DNA from: Bradyrhizobium sp. LLZ17
Lineage (GTDB): Bacteria; Pseudomonadota; Alphaproteobacteria; Rhizobiales; Xanthobacteraceae
DNA: 64,000 bases
Reading direction: 5' to 3'
NCBI RefSeq assembly: GCF_041200145.1
Contig: NZ_CP165734.1
Span: 6,987,001 to 7,051,000, forward strand
The notes below the pieces were generated by a model. It did no database searches and was not told the origin of the DNA. It saw only the letters and a program-made list of their open reading frames with translations. Of the stretch, positions 36,718 through 45,264 are shown one piece after another (within the stretch, counting starts at the first letter, position 1; every line of letters begins with the position of its first letter). The translations under genes were made by a program, and so were the position numbers.

Positions 36718-37508
36718 AAGCAGCTGTCGCAGAAGCGGTCACGCATCCGCTCGCCGGCGCCGCGCTCGATATCGAGCAGGTCAGCCACGCCTTCGACATC
36801 GACGGTGCCGAGCTTCCGGTCCTCAGCGATGTCAGCATCGCTGTGGAGCCCGGCGAGTTCGTCGCGCTGCTCGGCCCGTCCGGCTGCGGCAAGTCGACCT
36901 TGCTGCGTCTCGTCGCGGGCCTCGACAAGCCGAAAGCAGGAACGCTGCGCGAGGACGAGAGCCGCATCAGAAGCCCGCATCCTTCGCGCGTCGTCGTGTT
37001 CCAGGATCCGACGCTGTTTCCCTGGCGCTCGGCCTGGGACAATGTCGCGCTCGGGCTGGAAGCGCAGGGTATTCTGAGGAGCCAGCGCCACCGCGTCGAT
37101 GCCGCGCTCGACCTCGTCGGGCTGTCGGATTTCCGCAATGCCTATCCGCACCAGCTTTCCGGCGGCATGGCGCAGCGCGTCGCGCTGGCGCGTGCGCTGG
37201 TCAACGATCCCAAAATCCTGATCCTGGATGAGCCGCTCGGCAAGCTCGACTCGCTCACCCGCATCACCATGCAGGCCGAGCTGGTCTCGCTGTGGCAGCG
37301 CAAGGGTTTTACCACGCTGCTAGTGACGCATGATGCCGAGGAAGCGCTGGTGCTCGCCAACCGCGTCATCGTCTTCAGCGACCGTCCGGCGCGCGTCAAG
37401 GCCGATATCCGGGTCGACCGGCCTTATCCGCGCCATCGCGGTGATCCTTATCTGGCTGATCTGCGCCGCCAGATCCTCGGCCTGCTGGGATTGGATGCCA
37501 CATGGTGA
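36711..37508 (+). CDS. NitT/TauT-family ABC transporter ATPase
   Basis: Cytoplasmic ATPase of 265 residues. Walker A GPSGCGKST at about residue 52, Q-loop VFQDPTLFPWRSAWDNV, signature LSGGMAQRVALARAL, Walker B ILILDEPLGKLD and H-loop LVTHDAEEAL, all intact. ATG 36711 lies in the last codons of the permease. Its stop in turn overlaps the next gene at 37502. The substrate is probably a sulfonate or sulfone, judging from the two oxygenase-type enzymes downstream. Confidence 0.93.
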   Translation: MVEAAVAEAVTHPLAGAALDIEQVSHAFDIDGAELPVLSDVSIAVEPGEFVALLGPSGCGKSTLLRLVAGLDKPKAGTLREDESRIRSPHPSRVVVFQDPTLFPWRSAWDNVALGLEAQGILRSQRHRVDAALDLVGLSDFRNAYPHQLSGGMAQRVALARALVNDPKILILDEPLGKLDSLTRITMQAELVSLWQRKGFTTLLVTHDAEEALVLANRVIVFSDRPARVKADIRVDRPYPRHRGDPYLADLRRQILGLLGLDATW

Positions 37509-38674
37509 GTTCTGTAGCCAAAGGGCGCGCGGCCCACAGCGAGCCCGACTACATCGCACGCGCAGAAGCATTGGCCGAACGCTTCGCCGCGCGTGCGGCC
37601 GAGCACGACCGCACCGCCAGTTTCCCGTTCGAGAATTTCCGCGAGCTTTCTGAGGCAGGCCTGCTGTCGCTGACTGTGCCCGCAGCCCATGGCGGGGCGG
37701 GCGCCGGCGCCAGATACAGCGCGCGCGTCGTTGGCATCATCGGCAAGGCCGATCCGTCGACCGCGCTGGTGCTGTCGATGCATTACATCAACCATCTGGT
37801 GATGGGACGGAGCCCGGCCTGGCCGTTACGGCTGGCGCGGAAGCTCGCGCGCGAGGCAGTCGAGGGCCTTGCGCTTGTCAACGCGTTGCGCGTCGAGCCG
37901 GAGCTTGGCTCACCAGCGCGCGGCGGCCTGCCGGCGACGATCGCTCGGCGCACCGAGACCGGCTGGCGCCTGACCGGCCACAAGATCTATTCGACGGGAT
38001 CGCCGATCCTGAAATGGTACCTGGTCTGGGCGCGAACCGACGAGGCCGAGCCCCGGGTCGGACAATTCCTGGTGCCGGCGGGCCTGCCGGGCACGCGCGT
38101 CGTCGAGACCTGGGACCATCACGGCTTGCGCGCCAGCGGCAGCCACGACGTCATCTTCGAGGACGTCGTGATCCCGCTCGATGCCGAGGTCGATGTCCGC
38201 AAGCCTGCGGACTGGCGCGGGCCCGACGTTACGCAGGCGACCGTCCATACGATTCTGGTCGCCGCGATCTATGACGGTGTCGCCCGCGCCGCGCGCGACT
38301 GGCTGATCTCGTTCCTGAAGCAGCGCGTTCCGGCCAGCCTTGGCGCGCCGCTGGCAAGCTTGCCCCGCGCGCAAGAGATCCTCGGCGCCATCGAGGCCCG
38401 GCTCGCGGTCAATGCGCGGTTGATCTCATCCTTCGCGGGTGATTTCGACGAGGGTGTCGAGCTCTCCGCCTCGGAGGCGAACGTCATCAAGCTGACCGTA
38501 ACCAACAATGCCGTTGCCGTGGTCGAGGACGCGCTGTCGCTGACCGGCAATCACGGTCTCTCCCGCACCAATCCGCTGGAGCGGCATTATCGCGACGTCC
38601 TTTGTGGCCGCGTGCACACGCCGCAGGACGATTCCACGCGCATCGGCCTCGGCCGTGCCGCATTGGGACTTTAG
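37502..38674 (+). CDS. acyl-CoA dehydrogenase-family flavoprotein (SfnB/DszC-like monooxygenase)
   Basis: Flavoprotein of 390 residues with an acyl-CoA dehydrogenase fold: N-terminal helices (FENFRELSEAGLLSLTVPAAHGGAG), beta domain (GWRLTGHKIYSTGSPILKWYLVWARTDE, then WDHHGLRASGSHDVIFEDVVIP) and C-terminal helices with ALSLTGNHGLSRTNPLERHYRDVLCGRVHTPQ. Members of this class found next to sulfonate importers (SfnB, DszC) use reduced flavin and oxygen on organosulfur compounds instead of oxidising acyl-CoA. Position between the transporter and an SsuD-like enzyme supports that role. Confidence 0.88.
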   Translation: MVSSVAKGRAAHSEPDYIARAEALAERFAARAAEHDRTASFPFENFRELSEAGLLSLTVPAAHGGAGAGARYSARVVGIIGKADPSTALVLSMHYINHLVMGRSPAWPLRLARKLAREAVEGLALVNALRVEPELGSPARGGLPATIARRTETGWRLTGHKIYSTGSPILKWYLVWARTDEAEPRVGQFLVPAGLPGTRVVETWDHHGLRASGSHDVIFEDVVIPLDAEVDVRKPADWRGPDVTQATVHTILVAAIYDGVARAARDWLISFLKQRVPASLGAPLASLPRAQEILGAIEARLAVNARLISSFAGDFDEGVELSASEANVIKLTVTNNAVAVVEDALSLTGNHGLSRTNPLERHYRDVLCGRVHTPQDDSTRIGLGRAALGL

Positions 38675-38703
38675 GTTTCTGCCAAACAATCAGGGAGACG
38701 ATC

Positions 38704-39798
38704 ATGTCGGTCGAGTTCATCGGCTTTATCGCCAACAGCAATGCTTCCGAGACCATCTTACGCCAGGGGCAGGTGCTCGATCCGGCTTACATCGAGACGG
38801 TCGCGAAGGCGCACGAGTTCGCGGGTTTCGACCGCGCGCTGCTGGCGTTCCACTCCACCACGCCGGATGCGCTCCAGGTTGCCCAGCACGTGCTGACCAT
38901 CACCAAGTCGCTGAAAGTGATGATTGCACAGCGGCCGGGCTTCACCGCGCCGACGCTGCTGGCGCGTCAGCTTGCGACGCTTGACCAGCTCTATGGCGGT
39001 CGCGTCTCGCTGCACGTCATCACCGGTGGCAATGCGATCGAGCTCAGACAGGACGGCAACACGCTCGACGACAAGGACGAGCGTTACGCCCGCACCAGCG
39101 AATTCCTCGACGTGGTGCGGCTGGAATGGACCAGCGACGAGCCGTTCAACTACAGCGGCAAGTACTACAACGTGGAGAACGGCTTTTCGCAGGTGAAGCC
39201 GCTCCAGACGGGTGGCATCTACACCTTCGTCGGCGGCGGCTCGGATGCCGCAATCGAAGTCGCGGGCAAGCATGCCGACACGTTTGCGCTGTGGGGTGAG
39301 TCCTACGCGCAGGTGCGCGACGTCACTGCGCGGGTGCGCGCGGCAGCCGCCAAGCATGGCAAGCCGGCGCCGCGCTTCAGCCTTTCGGTGCGGCCGATCC
39401 TTGCCGATACCGAGGAGCAGGCGTGGAGAAAGGCAGAGACCATTCTGGAGCGGGCCACCGCGCTACAGGACCAGACCGGCTATCGCCGGCCCAATCACGC
39501 GACCGATGGCGCCAAGCGGTTGTTGGCGCTCGCCGACCAGGGCAGCCGGATCGACAAGCGGCTCTGGACCGAAATCGCAAAGCTCACCGGCGCCAACAGC
39601 AACACCACGGCCTTGGTCGGCACGCCTGAGCAGGTCGCCGAGGTCTTCGCCGACTACTACGATCTCGGCGTCAGCCACTTCCTGATCCGGGGCTTCGATC
39701 CGCTTCCCGACGCCGTCGAATACGGCCGCGAACTGATCCCGCTGACGCGCGAACTCATCGCCAAGCGCCAGGTGACCCATGGCGAGGCGGCGGAATGA
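38704..39798 (+). CDS. FMNH2-dependent alkanesulfonate monooxygenase-like enzyme (SsuD-type, LLM class)
   Basis: Luciferase-fold enzyme of 364 residues (SsuD is 381). SsuD-like blocks: RPGFTAPTLLARQLATLDQLYGGRVSLHVITGG, DERYARTSEFLDVVRLEWTSDEPFNYSGKYYNV, IYTFVGGGSDAAIEVAGKHADTFALWGES and TTALVGTPEQVAEVFADYYDLGVSHFLIRGF. Ribosome site cagggaga precedes ATG 38704. It would release sulfite from an alkanesulfonate using FMNH2; no flavin reductase gene lies in the window. The following binding-protein gene overlaps its end by four bases. Confidence 0.92.
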   Translation: MSVEFIGFIANSNASETILRQGQVLDPAYIETVAKAHEFAGFDRALLAFHSTTPDALQVAQHVLTITKSLKVMIAQRPGFTAPTLLARQLATLDQLYGGRVSLHVITGGNAIELRQDGNTLDDKDERYARTSEFLDVVRLEWTSDEPFNYSGKYYNVENGFSQVKPLQTGGIYTFVGGGSDAAIEVAGKHADTFALWGESYAQVRDVTARVRAAAAKHGKPAPRFSLSVRPILADTEEQAWRKAETILERATALQDQTGYRRPNHATDGAKRLLALADQGSRIDKRLWTEIAKLTGANSNTTALVGTPEQVAEVFADYYDLGVSHFLIRGFDPLPDAVEYGRELIPLTRELIAKRQVTHGEAAE

Positions 39799-40733
39799 TC
39801 CGTCTCGTGCTGGCCGGCGCGCTGCTGCTCGGTTCGCTCGAACTTGTGGCAGCGCAAACCACGCTTCGGATCGGCGATCAGAAGGGCAATTCGCAGGCCG
39901 TCATGGAGGCCGCAGGCGTGCTGAAGGACGTTCCGTACAAGATCGAGTGGAAGGAGTTTCCGGCGGCCGCGCCGCTGCTGGAAGCGCTCAGCGCCGGCGC
40001 GATCGAGACCGGGCTCGTTGGCGATGCGCCTTTCACTTTTGCCGCCGCGTCCGGCGCGCCGGTGAAAGCGATCGCCGCGATCCGCCAGACTCGCGAGGGC
40101 CTTGCGATCCTGGTGCCCGAGAACTCCCCGATCAAGAGTTTCGCTGATTTGCGCGGCAAGAAAATCGCAACCGGTCGCGGCTCGATCGGCCATCAGCTGA
40201 TCCTGGCCGCGCTGGAGAAGAACGGCTGGGGTGCGAGCGACGTGCAGATTGCATTCCTGGCGCCATCGGACGCCAAGATCGCCTGCACGCAAGGCTCGGT
40301 CGATGCGTGGTCGACATGGGAGCCCTATGTCAGCCAGGAGGAGGTGCTGTTCAGATCACGCCGCATCATCACCTCCGAAGGCCTGACGCCGGGGCTGAGC
40401 TTCCAGGTAGCGCGGCCCGACGCCATCCGTGACAAACGCGCGGAGCTGACCGACTTCATCCGCCGCCTCACCACGGCGCGGGCGTGGTCGCTGAACAATG
40501 TGAATAGCTATGCCGAGACCTGGGGCAAGCTGATGAACATCCCGACCGCCGCGCCGCTAAACTGGCTCTCGCGCGCAAAGATCCGGATCGCGCCGATCGA
40601 GGACGGCGTGGTCGCCGACGAACAGAACACGATCGATCTCTATTTTCGCTGGGGCCTGATCAAGCAGAAGCTCGATGCCGCCGAGGTCGTCGATCGATCG
40701 TTCGCTGGCGCGATTGCGAAAGCGGGGTTGTAG
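39795..40733 (+). CDS. aliphatic sulfonate-type ABC transporter substrate-binding protein
   Basis: Periplasmic protein of 312 residues, signal peptide to LELVAAQ. It is a paralogue of the binding protein at 33149-34129: LRIGDQKGNSQAVMEAAGVLKDVPYKIEWKEFPAAAPLLEALSAGAIETGLVGD, LRGKKIATGRGSIGHQLILAALEK and DAKIACTQGSVDAWSTWEPYVSQEE. Start overlaps the SsuD-like stop (ATGA). It is the third binding protein of this locus and the last gene of the rightward operon. Confidence 0.9.
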   Translation: MIRLVLAGALLLGSLELVAAQTTLRIGDQKGNSQAVMEAAGVLKDVPYKIEWKEFPAAAPLLEALSAGAIETGLVGDAPFTFAAASGAPVKAIAAIRQTREGLAILVPENSPIKSFADLRGKKIATGRGSIGHQLILAALEKNGWGASDVQIAFLAPSDAKIACTQGSVDAWSTWEPYVSQEEVLFRSRRIITSEGLTPGLSFQVARPDAIRDKRAELTDFIRRLTTARAWSLNNVNSYAETWGKLMNIPTAAPLNWLSRAKIRIAPIEDGVVADEQNTIDLYFRWGLIKQKLDAAEVVDRSFAGAIAKAGL

Positions 40734-40769
40734 GGCAAGCCTCGTGTCCCGGACGCGGTGCAGCTCCGG

Positions 40770-40894
40770 CGTCATTCCGGGGCGCGACGAAGTCGCGAAC
40801 TATGATGCGCAATTGCGCATCTGAGAATCCATTCATCTACAATCATTGCGGCCCGATGGATTCCGGGTTCGCCCTCGGGCGCCCCGGAATGACG
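40770..40894. repeat. cgtcattccggggcgc inverted-repeat element, 125 bases
   Basis: Outer arms cgtcattccggggcgc (40770-40785) and gcgccccggaatgacg (40879-40894) are perfect complements; the interior also contains ggattccggg. It lies in the 363-base gap 40734-41096 and is a long member of the family at 9501, 54380 and 56465. No gene in the gap. Confidence 0.8.
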
Positions 40895-41096
40895 ATTGAG
40901 GGTGGCAGAGTTCGCGAGTCTCCTCAAGCATCCGTGAAGCGGAAAGAACGCATTCCAGCCCTATCCAGTTTTTCGAAACGTTTCTTCTGCATTCCGTGAC
41001 GCCGACAACATCCCCATTGCTATTTGCGCCACCTCCCTTGCGACGCGGTCCATCCCGTCAAAAATCAAGCAGACGACCGCATCGGGAGACCTGGCC

Positions 41097-41942
41097 ATGG
41101 GCCTGCAAGAAACAAAAATCGAATCGCTTCCTTTCGTCACCGCTGAACTGAACTATCTCGCGCCGGTTTCCGGCAAACCGCGCACCTATGCTTTCGATCC
41201 GCCCCCGGGCGAACCGAAAAGCACATCGCTGCCGGAGCCGCATCAGGTCCCGATCTTCGACGCGCGGCTGATCGCCGACAACTTCTCGCTCGATCGTGAA
41301 GGCTTTGCGCTGGTGCGCCATCCGAACCAGGTCAAGGACTTCTACAACGACGACGAAGTGAGGGCGGTCTACTATCCCGCTGTCGAAGCCTTTCTCCGCG
41401 CGACGCTGAAGGCCGACCGCGTCGTCATTTTCGATCACACCGTGCGCAGGCGCGTTGACGGTGCCCCCGATCTTCGCGACGGTGGCCCGCGCCAGCCTGC
41501 GACCCGCGTCCATGTCGACCAGACCGCGACCTCGGGTGCCAACCGCGTGCGTGAGCATGTGCCTCATGAAGCCGAGGAGTTGCTCAAGGGCCGCGTGCAG
41601 GTGATCAATCTCTGGCGACCGATCCGCGGTCCCCTGCGCGATTCACCGCTCGCGATGGCCGACGGCACGACGGTCGCGCCTGACGATCTCGTCGCCTCCG
41701 ACCTGATCTATCCCAATCGTCGCGGCGAGACCTATTCGGTGAAATACAATCCGAACCACCGCTGGTTCTATTTCCCCGAGATGAGCGCCGACGAGGCGCT
41801 GCTGCTCAAGTGCTACGATTCCGCAACCGACGGTCGCACCCGTTTCGCACCCCACACCGCCTTCGTCGATCCGACCACGCCGGCAGATGCGGCGCCGCGC
41901 GAGAGCATCGAGGTGCGCACGCTGGTCTTCCACAAACAGTAA
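41097..41942 (+). CDS. CmcJ/NvfI-family protein (probable Fe(II)/2-oxoglutarate-type oxygenase fold)
   Basis: Soluble protein of 281 residues. CmcJ/NvfI hallmarks: RVHVDQT (His139-x-Asp141), INLWRPIRGPLRDSPLAMAD (170-189), WFYFPEMSADEALLLKCYDS and RFAPHTAF with His253, followed by IEVRTLVF with Arg274. The HxD...H set plus a late Arg fits the iron and 2-oxoglutarate ligands of NvfI-type enzymes; CmcJ itself was described as part of a cephamycin methoxylation system. Ribosome site gggagac lies ahead of ATG 41097. The substrate is unknown. Confidence 0.82.
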   Translation: MGLQETKIESLPFVTAELNYLAPVSGKPRTYAFDPPPGEPKSTSLPEPHQVPIFDARLIADNFSLDREGFALVRHPNQVKDFYNDDEVRAVYYPAVEAFLRATLKADRVVIFDHTVRRRVDGAPDLRDGGPRQPATRVHVDQTATSGANRVREHVPHEAEELLKGRVQVINLWRPIRGPLRDSPLAMADGTTVAPDDLVASDLIYPNRRGETYSVKYNPNHRWFYFPEMSADEALLLKCYDSATDGRTRFAPHTAFVDPTTPADAAPRESIEVRTLVFHKQ

Positions 41943-42043
41943 CAATGTGTGATGGCGCTGCCGGAACTTCCCGGCAGTGCCCCAGGAACCCAGGGAACCA
42001 ACAAACGTTTGCGCCCCGGGCAGGGCCAACCCGGAGCATTGCC

Positions 42044-42355
42044 GTGCGAGCGCAGACCACGCTATTCACTTGCCTTGCCAGTGTTTCGCTTTCTGCTGTT
42101 TCCGTTGCACAAGCCGAAAGCGGACTTGCCTCATACTACGGCTACGGAAAAGCCGGCAAAGGCGAGTTGACCTGCGCGCACCGGACGCGCCCGTTCGGCA
42201 GCGTGCTGAGGGTGTCCTATGGCGGCCGCTCGATCCAGTGCCGCGTCAATGATCGCGGTCCTTTCATCCGGGGCCGCATTGTCGATCTCTCCATTCCCGC
42301 CGCCCGCGCGCTCGGCATGATGAGCGCCGGAGTGGTCCGCGTCTCGGTGGAATAG
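42044..42355 (+). CDS. small secreted RlpA-like DPBB protein
   Basis: GTG start 42044 with ccggag upstream gives 103 residues: a signal peptide (TTLFTCLASVSLSAVSVAQA) and a bare double-psi beta-barrel: SGLASYYGYGKAGKGELTCAHRTRPFGSVLRVSYGGRSIQCRVNDRGPFIRGRIVDLSIPAARALGM. No lipobox and no SPOR domain, unlike the lipoprotein paralogue at 20510. The two Cys of the barrel (LTCAH and IQCRV) may form a disulfide. Likely acts on or binds peptidoglycan in the periplasm. Confidence 0.8.
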   Translation: MRAQTTLFTCLASVSLSAVSVAQAESGLASYYGYGKAGKGELTCAHRTRPFGSVLRVSYGGRSIQCRVNDRGPFIRGRIVDLSIPAARALGMMSAGVVRVSVE

Positions 42356-42402
42356 GCCATCGTTCGGGCTATAGTGCCGCCCAAGCAAGGCGAGGGGGCA
42401 CA

Positions 42403-43572
42403 ATGGCGAGGATCAGGGTTGGGCTCATAGGCTGCGGCTTCGTCTCGGAGCTGCATATGTATGCGTTCCGGCGTGTCTACGGCGTGGATGTCGAGGTCGC
42501 GGCGGTGGCCGCGCGCGGCGACCACGTCGCGGAGTTCGCAGGCCGGCACCAGATCCCGCGCGTCTACCGCAGCTTCGCGGAAGCGATCGCCGACCGGGAG
42601 CTTGATGTCATTGACATCTGCACGCCGCCCAATCTCCACGCCGAGATGATCGTCGCCGGCATGCAGGCCGGCAAGCATGTGATCTGCGAAAAGCCGTTCG
42701 CGGGGTATTTCGGCCGCGATGGCGACGCTCGGCCGATTGGGAAGCACGTAGCCAAGGCTCTGATGTATGAGCGCGTGCTGGAGGAGATGTACGCGACGCG
42801 CGCGGCGATCGAGCGCACCGGAAAACTCTTCATGTATGCCGAGGATTGGATCTACGCGCCCGCGGTGACCAAGACGGCGGAGATCATCAAGGCGACCAGA
42901 GACAAGATCCTGTTCATGAAAGGCGAGGAGAGTCATTCCGGCTCGCACGCCGCCCATGCCGCGCAATGGGCGATGACCGGCGGCGGCTCGCTGATCCGCA
43001 TGGGATGCCATCCGCTTTCGGCCGTGCTCTATCTCAAGCAGGTCGAGGCCAAGGCGCGCGGCGAGACCATCCGCGTCGCCAGCGTCAGCTGCGATGTCGG
43101 CAACGTCACAGCTTGCCTGAAGCCCGAGGAGCGCACCTACATCAAAGCCAATCCGGTGGATGTCGAAGACTGGGGCACGCTGACCGCCACCTTCTCCGAC
43201 GGCACCAAGGCTACCGTGTTCTCCGGCGACATGATCATGGGCGGCGTGCGCAATCTGATCGAGACCTACACGAGCGGCGGCTCGCTGTTCGCCAACATCA
43301 CCCCGAACACGCATCTGATGAGCTACCAAACCTCCGAGGAGAAGCTCGCCAGCGTCTACATTACCGAAAAGGTCGACCGCAAAACCGGTTGGCAATATGT
43401 CTGCCTCGAGGAGGAATGGACCCGCGGCTATCTCCAGGAGATTCAGGATTTCATGGAATGCGCCGCGACGGGACGGCAGCCGTTATCCGATCTCGCGTTG
43501 GCGTATGAGACCATCAAGGTGAACTATGCGGGGTATTGGGCTGCGGAGGAGGGGAGAAGGGTGGTGTTGTAA
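42403..43572 (+). CDS. Gfo/Idh/MocA-family oxidoreductase
   Basis: NAD(P)-dependent dehydrogenase of 389 residues. Rossmann start RVGLIGCGFVSELHM, then DVIDICTPPNLHAEMIVAGMQAGKHVICEKPFAG (catalytic Lys in EKP). The second domain has GGGSLIRMGCHPLSAVLYLK with a likely catalytic His. About 40 residues longer than typical members because of an insertion after the EKP motif (YFGRDGDARPIGKHVAKALMYERVLEEM). Family members oxidise sugars, inositols or related polyols; the substrate is unknown and the neighbours do not reveal it. Confidence 0.9.
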   Translation: MARIRVGLIGCGFVSELHMYAFRRVYGVDVEVAAVAARGDHVAEFAGRHQIPRVYRSFAEAIADRELDVIDICTPPNLHAEMIVAGMQAGKHVICEKPFAGYFGRDGDARPIGKHVAKALMYERVLEEMYATRAAIERTGKLFMYAEDWIYAPAVTKTAEIIKATRDKILFMKGEESHSGSHAAHAAQWAMTGGGSLIRMGCHPLSAVLYLKQVEAKARGETIRVASVSCDVGNVTACLKPEERTYIKANPVDVEDWGTLTATFSDGTKATVFSGDMIMGGVRNLIETYTSGGSLFANITPNTHLMSYQTSEEKLASVYITEKVDRKTGWQYVCLEEEWTRGYLQEIQDFMECAATGRQPLSDLALAYETIKVNYAGYWAAEEGRRVVL

Positions 43573-43605
43573 GGATAGCGTGAGGTCGACGCGCGCGCTG
43601 CAAAT

Positions 43606-43750
43606 CCTTCTCCCCTTGTGGGAGAAGGTGGCGCGGAGCGCCGGATGAGGGGTCTGTTTCGGTAAATCCGGTGAGAGTTGGGCGTGCCGACAGATACCCC
43701 TCACCCGTCTCGCCGCGCGGCGAGCCACCCTCTCCCACAAGGGGAGAGGG
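43606..43750. repeat. palindromic repeat, cttctcccc...ggagaag / ctctccc...gggagag family
   Basis: Dyads ccttctcccc/ggagaagg (43606-43628) and ccctctccc/ggggagaggg (43728-43750) bracket a segment containing gccggatgaggggtc. It has the same plan as the element at 14125-14241. It lies between two convergent genes and may double as a terminator. Confidence 0.75.
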
Positions 43751-43763
43751 TGCATTGAGCATC

Positions 43764-45074
43764 TCACGCCCCGTAAGTCGAACCCTTCGGCAGCGGAAAC
43801 ACTGGATCCTTCGTCCTGATATTCGTCGGCCACACCACCGAGATGTGCTCGCCGGCGTTCTGCATCACCACCGGAGTCGAGCGTTCGTTCTGGCCGGAGA
43901 GCGGCGTGCCCGGCGGGAAGAATTTGACGCCGTAGCCCTGGATGGTGCCGCCGGCGGGAATGTCGACGTCAAGCGCGGCTTTGCGAATGGCGTCGGGCTC
44001 GAAGCTGCCGTATTTCTCCTTGGCGACGGGCAGCACATTGTTGAGCAAGACCCAGGTCTGGTTGAAGCCCATCGAGCAATGCGGCGGCACGTCTGTGGCG
44101 CCCATCTTGGCCTGGTAACGCGAGACCATGGTCTTGATCAGATCGCCCATGCCTGGCGCGAGTTTTGACGGATCCAGCAGTTGCGCCGGTACCGGGTCGA
44201 TGTTGCAGAAATGGTCGATGTCGGGGCCGAAGGTCGCGCGCAGCTTGTCGAGCTGGCTGTAACCGGCGCCGGCACCGAACAGCATCTTGAAGCGCAGGCC
44301 GCTCTCGCGGGCCTGGCGCAGGAACAGGGTGATGTCCGGGTTGTAGCCGGCATGCGAAATCACATCGGCCTTGGCGCGCTTGATCTTCGTGACCAGCACC
44401 GACAGGTCCGGTGCCGAAGCCGAATAGCCCTCCTTCAAGACAACCTGAAGTCCGGCCTCCTTGGCATAGGATTCGTCTGCGGCGGCGACGCCGACGCCAT
44501 ATGGGCCGTCCTCGTGGATCAGCGCGATCCGGACGTCCTTCGGCTCCATGCCGAGCTTGCCCTTGGCGTGCTCGCTCATGAAGCCGGCAAAGGCCTGGCC
44601 ATACTGATCCGAATGGATCTGCGCGCGAAACACATAGTGCAGGTTCTTGTCCTTGAACACGGCGGTCGAGACCGCGGTCGTGATCCAGAGAATCTTCTTC
44701 TGCTGCTCCACCTTCGCCGCCATCGGCACCGCGTGCGCGCTGGAATAGACGCCGTTGATGATGTCGATCTTTTCCTGGCTGATCAGGCGTTCGGCCTCGT
44801 TGATGGCGACGTCGGCCTTGCTCTGGGAGTCGGCCGCAACGGGCACGATCCTGGTCTTGCCGCCGATGCCGCCTTTCTCGTTGACGAGGTCGATGGCGAT
44901 CTGTGCGCCGACCGATGAGGCGACCGAGCCGCCGGCGGCAAACGGGCCGGTCAGGTCGTAGATCAGCCCGATGCGCAATGTTTCGGCCTGTGCCTGGGCC
45001 CGGGTCCAATCGAGGCTGAGTGCGGCGGCAGCGGCCGCCGATGTCTTCAGCAGCTGCCTGCGTGAAGTGGGCAT
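43764..45074 (-). CDS. branched-chain amino-acid type ABC transporter substrate-binding protein
   Basis: Periplasmic binding protein of 436 residues with a twin-arginine-like leader (TSRRQLLKTSAAAAAALSLDWTRAQAQ). The LivJ-type fold is clear: LRIGLIYDLTGPFAAGGSVASSVGAQIAIDLVNEKGGIGGKTRIVPVAADSQSKADVAINEAERLI. It is more distant from the two binding proteins upstream than those are from each other. A strong terminator (45212-45245) separates it from them, so it probably has its own promoter after ribosome site gagggga. Ligand unknown. Confidence 0.9.
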   Translation of the reverse strand: MPTSRRQLLKTSAAAAAALSLDWTRAQAQAETLRIGLIYDLTGPFAAGGSVASSVGAQIAIDLVNEKGGIGGKTRIVPVAADSQSKADVAINEAERLISQEKIDIINGVYSSAHAVPMAAKVEQQKKILWITTAVSTAVFKDKNLHYVFRAQIHSDQYGQAFAGFMSEHAKGKLGMEPKDVRIALIHEDGPYGVGVAAADESYAKEAGLQVVLKEGYSASAPDLSVLVTKIKRAKADVISHAGYNPDITLFLRQARESGLRFKMLFGAGAGYSQLDKLRATFGPDIDHFCNIDPVPAQLLDPSKLAPGMGDLIKTMVSRYQAKMGATDVPPHCSMGFNQTWVLLNNVLPVAKEKYGSFEPDAIRKAALDVDIPAGGTIQGYGVKFFPPGTPLSGQNERSTPVVMQNAGEHISVVWPTNIRTKDPVFPLPKGSTYGA

Positions 45075-45211
45075 CCTATCCTCCCCTCAAAACCATCTTG
45101 TGATTGGTTGTTGTTTTTTTCGAAGTATGGGGAGTGGCACGGCGGAAAGTCAACATCGCCCAAGGTCGATACGCGGTGCGCCGCGGCCACAACGCATCTG
45201 CGAGAAGCAAG

Positions 45212-45245
45212 GAAAAGCTCATCGCTCGCAAGCGAGCGATGAGCT
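45212..45245 (-). terminator. intrinsic terminator of the livH-livM-livGF operon
   Basis: Perfect 14-base arms agctcatcgctcgc (45216-45229) and its complement (45232-45245) around a 2-base loop. Reading leftward, the stem is followed by ttttcc, so it ends transcription of the leftward operon 20 bases after the last stop codon. Confidence 0.85.
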
Positions 45246-45264
45246 CGATGTCAGCGTGAAACGA

